From Planctomycetia bacterium (GTDB lineage Bacteria; Planctomycetota; Planctomycetia; Pirellulales; UBA1268): DNA of 18,433 nucleotides. The stretch covers positions 1 to 18,433 of the forward strand of contig RFUD01000004.1 of the NCBI GenBank assembly GCA_009923125.1. The letters are read 5' to 3'. The position numbers and the translations under genes were made by a program. This document shows, piece after piece, positions 1-8,068 of this stretch. How positions within the stretch are numbered: the stretch's first letter is position 1; the number at the start of each line of letters is the position of its first letter. A model generated the notes under the pieces. It saw nothing but the letters and a program-made list of their open reading frames with translations, ran no database searches and was not told the origin of the DNA.

Positions 1-3000
1 GAAGTCAAGGAATTGAATAAGGAAGAGAAGAAGGAGGCCGATCCGTTCAAGACGGCCCGTGAACTGCTCGCCCCGCAGCCCCGCCCGGCGCGGCCGGCCC
101 TTCCGCCGAGCACGCTGCCGCTCCAGTTTGTGGACGGTGAGCGGATCGCGATCTATGGCAACTCCACCGCCGAGCGGATGAACCTGTTCGGGCACTTCGA
201 GGCCCTGCTGCACCAGCGGTTCGCCGACAAGAAACTCGTGGTGCGCAACTTCGCGCGGCCGGCCGACGAGGTGGCCAACCGGCAGCGGGCCGGCGACTAC
301 ACGAAGCTCGACGACCCCGTGGCCGCGTTCGGGGCCGACACCTTCCTGCTCTTCTTCGGGTTCAACGAATCGTTCGCCGGCCCCGGCGGCGTCGGGAAGT
401 TCAAGGCCGACTATCTCAAGCTGCTCGGTGAACTGGCCGCGAAGTATCCCCGCGACGACACGAAGGCCGCGCCGCGGTTCGTCATCGTCTCGCCGATCGC
501 CGTCGAGCCCACGGGCGATCCGCTGATGCCCGACGCCGACGCCCAAAACAGTTCCCTCGCCGCGTATCGTGACGCGGCCCGCGACGTCGCCGCCACCCGG
601 GGGCTCGCCTTCGTCGAACTGTTCGATGCGACGCGCCAGGCCTTCGCGGCCGAGCCGGGACGCCAGTTCACGATCAACGGCTGCCACGTGAACGAGGCCG
701 GCGACGCACTCGTGGCCAAACTCCTCGACGAGAAGCTGTTCGGCGCCGCATCGTCGCACCAGCTCGGTGCCGAAGCCTTCGCGAAACTGCGGGCCGCCGT
801 GATCGACAAGGCGTGGGTCGCGATGCAGGACCACCGCATGGTGAACGGCTGGTACGTGTACGGCGGCCGCCGCACGTGGGACACCGAGACCTTCCCGCGG
901 GAGTATCTCAAGCTGCGCTCCATGGCTGCCGTCCGCGATGCGTACGTCTGGGACATCGCCGCCGGCCGGCCCGTGCCGCCCGCGCCCGACGACTCGAAAA
1001 CGGGTGACCTCATCGTGCCGCAGACCCGCTTCGGCGAGCCGCGGCAGGCTTACAGCGAAAATCCCGAGGGCGGCCCGGTGATCAAGTCGCCCGAGGATGT
1101 GATCAAGACGTGCACGGTGCCCGACGGCTTCGAGATGCGGCTCTTCGCCGATGAACGGAAATTCCCCGAGATCGCGAAGCCCGTTCAGCTCGCGTTCGAC
1201 TCGAAGGGCCGGCTGTGGGTCTCGACGATGCCGAGCTATCCGCAGTGGAAGCCGGGCGACCCGAAGCCTGCCGACAAACTCGTGATCCTCGAGGACACCG
1301 ACGGCGACGAAAAGGCCGACAAGAGCACCGTCTTCTACGACAAGCTGCACTGCCCGACGGGCTTCCAGTTCTTCGACGGCGGCGTGATCGTGATGGACCA
1401 GCCGCGGATGATCTGGCTCAAGGACACCGACGGCGACGACAAGGCCGACGTCGTCGTGCACGTGCTCGACGGCTGGGCCACGGAAGACACGCACCACACG
1501 AGCGGGGCGTTCGAGGCGAGCCCGGGCGGCCTGCTGCACATGCTCGAGGGCGTGGCGATGAGCACGGCTCTGGAGACGCCGTGGGGCCCGTTCCGCAACT
1601 ACGGCTCGTCGGGGGCCTACGTGCTCGACCCGCGCACGTGGAAGATCAGCCACTTCGTCACGCCCGGCTACGGCAATCCGTGGTGCTACGTGTTCAACGA
1701 GTGGGGCCAGGGCGTCTGCGGCGACGGCACCGGCGCTGCGCAGCACTGGGACACGCCCCTCTCCGGCAAGCAATACGGCGGCCGCAAGGGGATGGGCCCG
1801 GTGTTCAACACCGAGGGCATGCGGCCCGTCGTGGGCAGCGAGTTCCTGCGCACGCGGCAGTTCCCCGACGAGGTGCAGGACCAGTTCATCTATGCCTGCG
1901 TGATCAACATGAACGGCATCCCGCGCTGGACATTCTCCGACGATGGAGCCGGCTACAAGGGCGAGCGGGTGCGGCACGATCCGAAAGATGCCAAGACACC
2001 CTTCGACCTCATCAAGAGCACCGACAAACACTTCCGCCCGGTCGATCCGCAGATCGGCCCCGACGGCGCGCTGTGGTTCGGTGACTGGGCGAATCCTCTG
2101 ATCGGCCACATGCAGTACAGCCAGCGCGACCCGAATCGCGACCACGTCCACGGCCGCATCTACCGGCTCGTCTACAAGGACAAGCCCCTCGTGAAGCCCG
2201 AGACACAGGCGGGCAAGTCGATCGACGAGGTGCTCGAACAGTTGAAGAGCCCGGAATGGCGCACCCGCTACCGGGCCCGCGCCGACCTGCAGGCCCGGCC
2301 ACGAGATCAGGTGCTCGCCGCCGCCAACGCCTGGCTCGGCCGCGTCGCGTCCGACCCGGCTGCCGAGCGGCTGGCCACCGAGGTGCTCTGGCTCCAGCAG
2401 AGCTTCCATGCGGTGGATGCGGGGCTGCTCACCCGGCTGCTCGAATCGCCGGTGGCGGACGCCCGTGCGGCAGCCACCCGCGTGCTGGCCGACGAGCGTG
2501 AGCGATTCTCCGACGCCGAGCAGCGACTCATCGCCAAGGCGACCGATCCGCACGCGCGGGTCCGCACCGAGGCGGTCCGCGGCCTGAGTTTCTTTGGCAG
2601 CATGGATTCGATGCGGGCCGTGATCGCGGCGGCCGACGTCGAGCCCTCCGACCGGTTCATCGCCTACACCTGCGACGCCGCCCTGGGGGCCAACATCGAC
2701 GTCTGGAAGAAGGACCACGAGGCGGGCACGTTCGTCTCCAAGGGGACGCCCGCCTTCGCGATCATCGAGAGCGTGCTGGGCCTCGACAAGAAGGCGGCGG
2801 AGATCAAGCCGCACCTGGCCATCCTGCTCAGCAAGGATCCCAAGAGCGACGAGGAGCGGAACAAGGCCATGACCGCCCTGGCCGGGATCAAGGGGGGCAA
2901 CGTGGACAACGGCAAGGCCGTGTTCCGCCGAGTGTGCATCAACTGCCACCGGGTCTGGAACGAGGGGGCGAATCTCGGCCCCGAGATGAACGGCGTCGGC

Positions 3001-3300
3001 AAGCGGCTCGATTCCTACAAGCTCTATGAATCGATCATCGACCCCAATGCCGAGGTGGCGGACAAGTATCTCTCGACGCTCGTCGTCACGGACGACGGCC
3101 GCAGCATCACGGGCCTGCTCGTGAGCGAGTCGCCCGAGGAACTCGTGATCTTCGACGGCAAGGAACAGAAGAAGATCGCGGTGGCGGAGATCGACGAGCG
3201 GATGAAGCTCAAGCAGAGCAGCATGCCCGAGGGCCTCGCCGCCACGCTGTCGCCCAACGAACTGCTCGACGTGGTCGAGTTCCTGCGGAGTTTGAAGTGA
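1..3300 (+). CDS. PVC-type membrane-bound dehydrogenase with SGNH-like, HEAT and c-type heme domains (5' partial)
   Basis: The frame is open from base 1, so the gene almost certainly starts upstream. The TTG at 13 is only the first possible internal start, and no signal peptide is in view. Counting codons from base 1, residues ~45-255 resemble an SGNH/GDSL hydrolase: GNS with Ser55, GFNES at 120-124 and NGCH with His229. Residues ~370-730 form the beta-propeller of the planctomycete membrane-bound dehydrogenase family, related to glucose/sorbosone dehydrogenases, with two DTDGD acidic loops. Residues ~740-955 are Ala/Leu/Arg-rich helical repeats of HEAT type. The C-terminal ~130 residues are the planctomycete heme-binding domain with CINCH at 979-983 and a late SSMPEGL whose Met may be the distal ligand. 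The family is thought to oxidise sugars in the periplasm and pass electrons to cytochrome c; the substrate is unknown. The SGNH blocks deviate from consensus (GNS for GDS, NGCH for DGxH), so hydrolase activity is uncertain. Confidence 0.88.
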   Translation, partial: EVKELNKEEKKEADPFKTARELLAPQPRPARPALPPSTLPLQFVDGERIAIYGNSTAERMNLFGHFEALLHQRFADKKLVVRNFARPADEVANRQRAGDYTKLDDPVAAFGADTFLLFFGFNESFAGPGGVGKFKADYLKLLGELAAKYPRDDTKAAPRFVIVSPIAVEPTGDPLMPDADAQNSSLAAYRDAARDVAATRGLAFVELFDATRQAFAAEPGRQFTINGCHVNEAGDALVAKLLDEKLFGAASSHQLGAEAFAKLRAAVIDKAWVAMQDHRMVNGWYVYGGRRTWDTETFPREYLKLRSMAAVRDAYVWDIAAGRPVPPAPDDSKTGDLIVPQTRFGEPRQAYSENPEGGPVIKSPEDVIKTCTVPDGFEMRLFADERKFPEIAKPVQLAFDSKGRLWVSTMPSYPQWKPGDPKPADKLVILEDTDGDEKADKSTVFYDKLHCPTGFQFFDGGVIVMDQPRMIWLKDTDGDDKADVVVHVLDGWATEDTHHTSGAFEASPGGLLHMLEGVAMSTALETPWGPFRNYGSSGAYVLDPRTWKISHFVTPGYGNPWCYVFNEWGQGVCGDGTGAAQHWDTPLSGKQYGGRKGMGPVFNTEGMRPVVGSEFLRTRQFPDEVQDQFIYACVINMNGIPRWTFSDDGAGYKGERVRHDPKDAKTPFDLIKSTDKHFRPVDPQIGPDGALWFGDWANPLIGHMQYSQRDPNRDHVHGRIYRLVYKDKPLVKPETQAGKSIDEVLEQLKSPEWRTRYRARADLQARPRDQVLAAANAWLGRVASDPAAERLATEVLWLQQSFHAVDAGLLTRLLESPVADARAAATRVLADERERFSDAEQRLIAKATDPHARVRTEAVRGLSFFGSMDSMRAVIAAADVEPSDRFIAYTCDAALGANIDVWKKDHEAGTFVSKGTPAFAIIESVLGLDKKAAEIKPHLAILLSKDPKSDEERNKAMTALAGIKGGNVDNGKAVFRRVCINCHRVWNEGANLGPEMNGVGKRLDSYKLYESIIDPNAEVADKYLSTLVVTDDGRSITGLLVSESPEELVIFDGKEQKKIAVAEIDERMKLKQSSMPEGLAATLSPNELLDVVEFLRSLK

Positions 3301-3358
3301 GCCGCCGCGGCCGGTGACCGACGGATGAGCGTGAAAAGAGTCGGGCTGCGGCAGCGGT

Positions 3359-3372
3359 CTATCAGATGATAG
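3359..3372. repeat. Inverted repeat in the intergenic region (operator-like)
   Basis: CTATCA-GA-TGATAG is a perfect 6-bp inverted repeat in a relatively AT-rich patch of the 207-bp gap between the dehydrogenase and the heparinase-like gene. It has no T-run after it, so a DNA-binding site is as likely as an RNA hairpin. No regulator is identified. Confidence 0.35.
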
Positions 3373-3425
3373 GCCGCGATCGGGCAGGTGATCCCGACAT
3401 GCCACACTGTACGAATTCCACTCGT

Positions 3426-3437
3426 GCAGCATGCTGC
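3426..3437. repeat. 12-bp perfect palindrome upstream of the heparinase-like gene
   Basis: GCAGCATGCTGC reads identically on both strands and lies about 70 bp before the preferred GTG start of the next gene. It could be an operator half of that promoter region or chance. The rest of 3301-3507 holds no convincing coding frame. Confidence 0.3.
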
Positions 3438-3507
3438 GGTCGCGGCGGTCGGTGAAACACCAGCCGACCCCTCCACGCTCGTCCTTCTCCGCCAGAAAGA
3501 CCCTCTC

Positions 3508-5829
3508 GTGCCTCCGCGTCTTGTGGCCTTTGTCCTGCTCGCGGGCCTGTTCGCCCGTCCGCTTTCCGCCGATGACCGGACGACGCTCTCCCCATTCGTC
3601 GCGCTTTACCGCGACAAGGTTTCAGCCGCGATGAAGCAGCACTCGCGGAACCGGAAGCCCGCCGACGTGATCGGCATCGCATACGCGGCGTGGCTCGTGG
3701 GGATGCAGACCGGCGAACCGCGATTTCGTGAGCTTGCGATCGAGGAATACGATGCGCTCCTGACGAACGAGGCCAGCCGCGCCGATCTCGACTTCCACGT
3801 CTCACGTCCTTTTGGCCTGCTCACGCTCCGCCTCGCCGAGTCAGGGATGCTCACGGGTGATCGTCGGGCGAAGGCCCGCGACCGATCCAGTGCGTTCGTC
3901 GCCTGGTTTCTGAAGCATCGGGCCAATGAGGATAAGCACTTCGACTGCAACATCGCGCTGGCCGACACGCTCGCCGCCGACTGCCTCGCGCGGGCCTTCG
4001 CCGCCGACCCGGAGTTTCCGGTCGCCGAGGTCCGTCGGCTCGTCGACCGGCTCGGCGACCACATCTTCCTGACCGAGGACCTCAACGAGAACGCGAGCAA
4101 CTACTCGAGCCTCGGGATCTGCTTCTTCCTGGAACTCGCCGCAGTCGAGGGCTGGCTCGACAGGGTGGCCCGATCCGAACACTTCCGGAACATGTTCGTG
4201 AGGATGCGCGATATCGTCTCGCCCGCGGGCTCGATCCCGGAGTACGGCGACGGCTATTTCCGGGCGCGGGAGGAGCGGCTCGACTTCGTGCTGCTCCTGG
4301 AGACGGCGGCGCGGCTCTACGACGACGCGTCGTTTCAGGCGGTGGCCAGGCGGCTCGTGCCGACGTCGGCGGACTCGATCAGCATGGACTCGCTGCCGCG
4401 GGCCTTCGCGCTCCTCGACCTGAAGCCGTTCACGCCGTCGAAAACGACGTCAGCACCGCTGTCCCATGTCCAGTACCGCCGCGTTCCCGGAGCACCCGTG
4501 ACGACGGTGCCCGACAAGTTGGTGCTTCGCACGGGGACGAACGCCTCGAGCGCGATGATCATGATCGATCTCTACGCCGAAGGCAGCCACGCCCACCGCT
4601 ACAAGCGGCCTTCGATAGGCTTCTACGAGGCCGGCGGGGTGCCGCTGTTCCACAACATCGGCCGGCGCGGCACGCAGTCGGGCCAGTGCGGGAACAGTTT
4701 CTGGGCCTATGCCGATCCCAAACTCTTTCCCGGCCATCCACGCGCCGGCGCCTGGAGCACGATGACCATCCCCGCCACCTACCTCGCCGCCGACGAGCAT
4801 CCGGGCCGCCGCGTCGTCGCCGACGGCATCGATTTTCGTACGTTTCACACACCGGGTCTCGAGGCGGCATGGTTCGACAATCTTCGGCTCGAGGGGCCGC
4901 GAGGCACCCTCCTGCTCGACGGCTTCGAGTCGCCGGCAAGTTGGCACAGGAACATCGCCGCCAAGAAGGGCGTGCGGCTACGCACGAGTGCGGACCGCAC
5001 GGAGGGGGCCGGTTCGCAGGAGGTGAACCTCGGCATCTTCGGCGAGCAGATCTGCACGCGCTTGCTCGAAAACATGGAGCAGCGCGGCATGACGTTCTCG
5101 ACGGCCGACTACGACACCGTGCGGTTCGACTACAAGTTCGCCGGACGGCCACCCCACGCGAATCTGCGACGGCTCTTCGCGGACTGGATCGATCTCGGCG
5201 ATCATCCGCTTCATTGCATCGTTGCGGCGGCCCGCACAGAGCAGCAGGGTGGCGATGCGTTCGCCGACATCGAGTTCACCGATTACATCACTCCGGGCAA
5301 CGGGCTCCGGCGACGGATCGCATTGGCCGAGGAAGGAGGCCTCGTCATCATCGACACGTTCACGCCAGGCCGGCGGGTGCAGGGGTGGGCCGCCGGGCAA
5401 CTCTGGCAGCTGTATGCGATTGCGGATCGTGGTCCCGACTGGTTCGTATCGTCCTCGGATGGCGCGTATGCACAGGTGGGCGGCTCGGCAACCGAGCGCT
5501 GCATGCTCGTGAAGTTCATGACGGGCGACAGCGTCGGCATCCACGAAGAGCAGGTCACCCCCTGCGCGATGCACGCCCCGCGGGCGGACGGCACCAAACG
5601 CACGTCGTTTCATACGGTCGGATCGCACCAGATCGTCGCCGGCCGGCCGATCACCGCGGTGATGGCCGTGCTCCCGCTCCGCCCGGAGGACGATGCGGCG
5701 GCTGCGGCCGCTGGCGTGCGTTTCGCGGATGCCGGCGATGGCACCGTGCGTGTCTGGCTGCCGGCTCAGTCCGCCACGGCTCTCGTCGAAGCTACTCCGG
5801 CCGGGATCACCATCCGCCGGGAACGGTAG
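3508..5829 (+). CDS. Secreted heparinase II/III-like protein (probable polysaccharide lyase family)
   Basis: The GTG at 3508 is chosen because it begins a good signal peptide (PPRLVAFVLLAG core, cleavage near PLSA/DD at residue 21), giving 773 aa. The frame runs upstream to 3388, but that part is hydrophilic and looks non-coding. No strong ribosome site is visible. Residues ~25-300 are helical and fit the alpha/alpha-toroid of heparinase II/III and alginate-lyase folds, with NENASNYSSLG at 193-203 as a likely active-site helix. Residues ~350-400 carry EGSHAHRY (358-365), followed by an aromatic-Gly-Pro-Leu stretch, recalling the His-rich metal and active-site block that opens the beta-sandwich of these lyases. 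The region ~450-550 (LLLDGFESP and following) looks like an inserted beta-sandwich. The family cleaves uronic-acid-containing polysaccharides by beta-elimination; the exact substrate cannot be read. It lies between a PVC dehydrogenase and a Gfo/Idh/MocA oxidoreductase, which fits carbohydrate catabolism. The family call is moderate only. Confidence 0.6.
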   Translation: MPPRLVAFVLLAGLFARPLSADDRTTLSPFVALYRDKVSAAMKQHSRNRKPADVIGIAYAAWLVGMQTGEPRFRELAIEEYDALLTNEASRADLDFHVSRPFGLLTLRLAESGMLTGDRRAKARDRSSAFVAWFLKHRANEDKHFDCNIALADTLAADCLARAFAADPEFPVAEVRRLVDRLGDHIFLTEDLNENASNYSSLGICFFLELAAVEGWLDRVARSEHFRNMFVRMRDIVSPAGSIPEYGDGYFRAREERLDFVLLLETAARLYDDASFQAVARRLVPTSADSISMDSLPRAFALLDLKPFTPSKTTSAPLSHVQYRRVPGAPVTTVPDKLVLRTGTNASSAMIMIDLYAEGSHAHRYKRPSIGFYEAGGVPLFHNIGRRGTQSGQCGNSFWAYADPKLFPGHPRAGAWSTMTIPATYLAADEHPGRRVVADGIDFRTFHTPGLEAAWFDNLRLEGPRGTLLLDGFESPASWHRNIAAKKGVRLRTSADRTEGAGSQEVNLGIFGEQICTRLLENMEQRGMTFSTADYDTVRFDYKFAGRPPHANLRRLFADWIDLGDHPLHCIVAAARTEQQGGDAFADIEFTDYITPGNGLRRRIALAEEGGLVIIDTFTPGRRVQGWAAGQLWQLYAIADRGPDWFVSSSDGAYAQVGGSATERCMLVKFMTGDSVGIHEEQVTPCAMHAPRADGTKRTSFHTVGSHQIVAGRPITAVMAVLPLRPEDDAAAAAAGVRFADAGDGTVRVWLPAQSATALVEATPAGITIRRER

Positions 5830-5845
5830 GGGGGCTGCCGCCCCT
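5828..5845 (+). terminator. Weak hairpin directly after the heparinase-like gene
   Basis: AGGGG pairs with CCCCT across an 8-nt loop that contains two further G-C pairs with a bulge. It begins inside the stop codon of the upstream gene and has no T-run, so it could be a weak intrinsic terminator or simply GC-rich sequence. Confidence 0.25.
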
Positions 5846-5934
5846 CGAGGCAAACGATGGTCATTGCCAGCAAGAGTATCGGATTGCGTCAGCGATCGAA
5901 AACAATAGTCTGGAGTGTATTCCGGCGAGTCATC

Positions 5935-5940
5935 AGGAGG
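5935..5940 (+). promoter_or_regulatory. Strong ribosome binding site fixing the oxidoreductase start
   Basis: A full AGGAGG lies nine nucleotides before the ATG at 5950. The frame is open further upstream to 5857, but this site and the Tat signal that follows decide for 5950. It is the best Shine-Dalgarno match in the window. Confidence 0.8.
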
Positions 5941-5949
5941 CCGTTCACC

Positions 5950-7239
5950 ATGGCTGAGCATCGGCAGCACGAGTCGAGGGGGAAAACCCGGCGGCACTTT
6001 TTCAAGACCACCGGCGCGACGGCAGCAGCCGCTTATGCCGCCCCCTACATCCTCACGTCGAAGGCCCTCGGTGACGCCACCACGCCCCCGGCCAGCGACC
6101 GGATCGTGATGGGGGGCATCGGCGTCGGCAACCAGGGGAAGAGCGATCAGGGCGCGTTCCTCGGCCGGCCCGACGTGCAGTACGTGGCCGTGTGCGACGT
6201 GCGGAAGAAATGGCGCGACGAGGGCAAGGAACGAGTCGACGCCAAGTACGGCACCAAGGACTGCGCGGCGTACGTCGACTTCCGCGAACTGCTCGCCCGC
6301 GACGATATCGACGCCGTCCACATCGCCACGCCCGACCACTGGCATTCCGTGATGACGATCGCGGCCTGCCAGGCGGGCAAAGACATTTATCTGCAGAAGC
6401 CCGAGACACTCACGCTCCGGGAAGGCCCGCTGATGATCGCGGCCGCCCGGCGCTACGGCCGCGTGGTCTCCGGCGGCAGCCAGCGCGTGCTCGGGGATTA
6501 TCGCAGCATCGTCGATCCGATCTGGGCCGGCGAGATCGGCCATGTGACGTCGATCGACATTTCCGTCGGCGGACCCTCGATGCTCTGCACCCTGCCCGCG
6601 CAGCCCGCCCCTCCCGACATCGATTGGGATCTGTGGCTCGGACCAGCCCCGTGGGAGCCTTACAACTCGGGCCGCTGCGACGGCAACTTCGGCACCGGCG
6701 GCAACAGCTGGCGGTCGTACTACGACTACTCGGGCGGCAGCCTCACCGACTGGGGGGCGCACCATTTCGGTGGCACGATCTTCGCCGCGGATCTGCTCGA
6801 CCTGCAGCCGACGAAGGTCACCTTCCACCCCGCGTCGGCCGACGGCAAGGAGGCGGCGTACGTGTCCGTCGCCTATCCCAACGGCACCGAGATCTTCCAC
6901 AACCGTCCGGCCCGGCTGCGGCCGGAGCCGACGCTGACGTTCAAGGACGCGCTGCGGATCGTGGGCGACGGCAAGAGCCGCCCGGCGAAGCCCGTGCCCG
7001 AGTACCACGGCGGCGAGACGAGCATCTACGGCGACTTCATCGCCTGCGTGAAGACCCGCCAGCGGCCCTTCCGCGATCTCGAGCCGGCCGTCAACACGAT
7101 GACGGCTCCACATCTGATCGGGATCGCCTACCGGCTCGGCCGGTCGCTCGAATGGGACCGTGCGACGCAGCGGTTCGTGGCGGACGAGCAGGCGAATCGA
7201 TTCCTCGACCGGGCCCGCCGCGAGCCCTGGATCATCTGA
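5950..7239 (+). CDS. Tat-exported Gfo/Idh/MocA family NAD(P)-dependent oxidoreductase
   Basis: The protein has 429 aa and starts at an ATG with an AGGAGG site. A twin-arginine signal TRRHFFK (13-19) is followed by an Ala-rich hydrophobic stretch to about residue 41, so it should be exported folded with its cofactor. The Rossmann nucleotide site is GVGNQG at 58-63. TPDHWHS (127-133) and QKP (149-151, with the conserved Lys150) match the conserved family blocks; many relatives have EKP, so Gln149 is a conservative variant. TDWGAHH (266-272) supplies the Asp and His usual in the C-terminal alpha/beta domain. These enzymes oxidise or epimerise sugar-like substrates, and planctomycetes hold dozens of Tat-exported paralogues, so the substrate cannot be named. 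Its place after a lyase-like gene suggests sugar or uronate derivatives. The two HEAT-type genes downstream are probably in the same transcript. Confidence 0.9.
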   Translation: MAEHRQHESRGKTRRHFFKTTGATAAAAYAAPYILTSKALGDATTPPASDRIVMGGIGVGNQGKSDQGAFLGRPDVQYVAVCDVRKKWRDEGKERVDAKYGTKDCAAYVDFRELLARDDIDAVHIATPDHWHSVMTIAACQAGKDIYLQKPETLTLREGPLMIAAARRYGRVVSGGSQRVLGDYRSIVDPIWAGEIGHVTSIDISVGGPSMLCTLPAQPAPPDIDWDLWLGPAPWEPYNSGRCDGNFGTGGNSWRSYYDYSGGSLTDWGAHHFGGTIFAADLLDLQPTKVTFHPASADGKEAAYVSVAYPNGTEIFHNRPARLRPEPTLTFKDALRIVGDGKSRPAKPVPEYHGGETSIYGDFIACVKTRQRPFRDLEPAVNTMTAPHLIGIAYRLGRSLEWDRATQRFVADEQANRFLDRARREPWII

Positions 7240-7274
7240 ACCGCGATCATCTGGGTCTGGATCACCTGACGCCA
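7230..7274 (+). repeat. Three degenerate 15-bp tandem units across the oxidoreductase stop codon
   Basis: GATCATCTG, GATCATCTG and GATCACCTG occur at 7230, 7245 and 7260, exactly 15 bp apart. The first copy carries the TGA stop of the oxidoreductase. The other six bases of each unit have diverged. It looks like an old tandem duplication at the end of the gene, just before the ribosome site of the next one. Confidence 0.6.
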
Positions 7275-7288
7275 TCAAGGAGCCCGCC

Positions 7289-8032
7289 ATGCCATTCGAC
7301 CTCGCCACGCTCGACGCCCCGTTTGCGGCCCTCAAGGGCTACGACTGGGGGGCTGACGCCGCGTGGCTGAAGACGATCGACGACGCCGTCGTTGCGGCCC
7401 ACGGAGATGCCGCGCTCGGTGCCGACCTCGAACAACGGCTGGCCGCGGTCCTTGGGGCTGGCACGAGCCGCGCGGCGAAGGAATACGCCTGCCGCAAGCT
7501 GATGATGATCGGCACGGCCGCGAGCGTGCCCGCGCTCGCGGCGCTCCTGGGCGATGCCGACAACTCGCACATGGCCCGATTCGCCCTCGAACGGATTCCA
7601 GCCCCGGAAGCCGCGCAGGCGCTGCGGGACGCGCTCGGCACCGTCCCTCCCGGCCTGCAGATCGGGATGATCGAATCGCTGGGTGGCCGCGGCGACGCGG
7701 CGAGTGTTCCCGCGCTCGCCCGGCTCCTCGCAGGCGACCCGAAGCTGGCGGCCGCGGCGGCCACGGCGCTCGGGCACATCCATACGCCGGACGCCCTGGC
7801 AGCCCTGACCGCGGCCGACCCGCTCGCTGGGTCGGGTGTCGGCCGGGCCGTCGTCGACGCCCGGCTCATGACCGCCGAAGCCCTGCTCGCGTCCGGCAAG
7901 CGAGCGGAGGCCCGGAGTGTCTACGAGGCACTCGCCAACGCGGTCCAGGGCAAGCCGGGAGCCAAGGGGGTGGAACTGGCTGCCGCCCGGGGCCTGCTCG
8001 CCTGCCTCGACACACTCGCCGCCGCGTCCTGA
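7289..8032 (+). CDS. HEAT-repeat-like protein without signal peptide
   Basis: This is a 247-aa protein. The ATG at 7289 has AAGGAG at 7277-7282, six bases upstream, so the longer open frame to 7160, which would overlap the oxidoreductase, is rejected. Residues ~75-190 are Ala/Leu-rich helical repeats of HEAT or PBS-lyase type, with units such as SVPALAALLGD and SVPALARLLAGD about 60 residues apart. There is no signal peptide or membrane segment, so it should act in the cytoplasm. HEAT arrays are protein-binding scaffolds and no catalytic motif is visible. It lies 49 nt after the Gfo/Idh/MocA gene and 36 nt before a secreted HEAT protein, which suggests cotranscription. In planctomycetes, HEAT proteins often sit beside sugar oxidoreductase genes, but the partner protein is unknown. 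Confidence 0.75.
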   Translation: MPFDLATLDAPFAALKGYDWGADAAWLKTIDDAVVAAHGDAALGADLEQRLAAVLGAGTSRAAKEYACRKLMMIGTAASVPALAALLGDADNSHMARFALERIPAPEAAQALRDALGTVPPGLQIGMIESLGGRGDAASVPALARLLAGDPKLAAAAATALGHIHTPDALAALTAADPLAGSGVGRAVVDARLMTAEALLASGKRAEARSVYEALANAVQGKPGAKGVELAAARGLLACLDTLAAAS

Positions 8033-8068
8033 TCCCCGTCACCGTCGCCCTCGTTGGAGCGTCTTCGC

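Noticed and set aside
3388..3507. Upstream extension of the heparinase-like protein to an ATG at 3388
   Set aside because: It would put about 40 hydrophilic residues before a typical signal peptide; the GTG at 3508 is the better start.
6771..6785. TGGCACGATCTTCGC, a match to the GG-N10-GC spacing of a sigma-54 promoter
   Set aside because: It lies inside the oxidoreductase coding sequence (Gly-Thr-Ile-Phe-Ala) with no gene start downstream, so chance is the best explanation despite the sigma-54 activator in the window.
4978..7335. 785-codon - strand open frame across the lyase-like and oxidoreductase genes
   Set aside because: High-GC shadow frame: its + strand counterpart has a Tat signal, a Rossmann motif and an AGGAGG site, while the antisense product has no recognisable motif.
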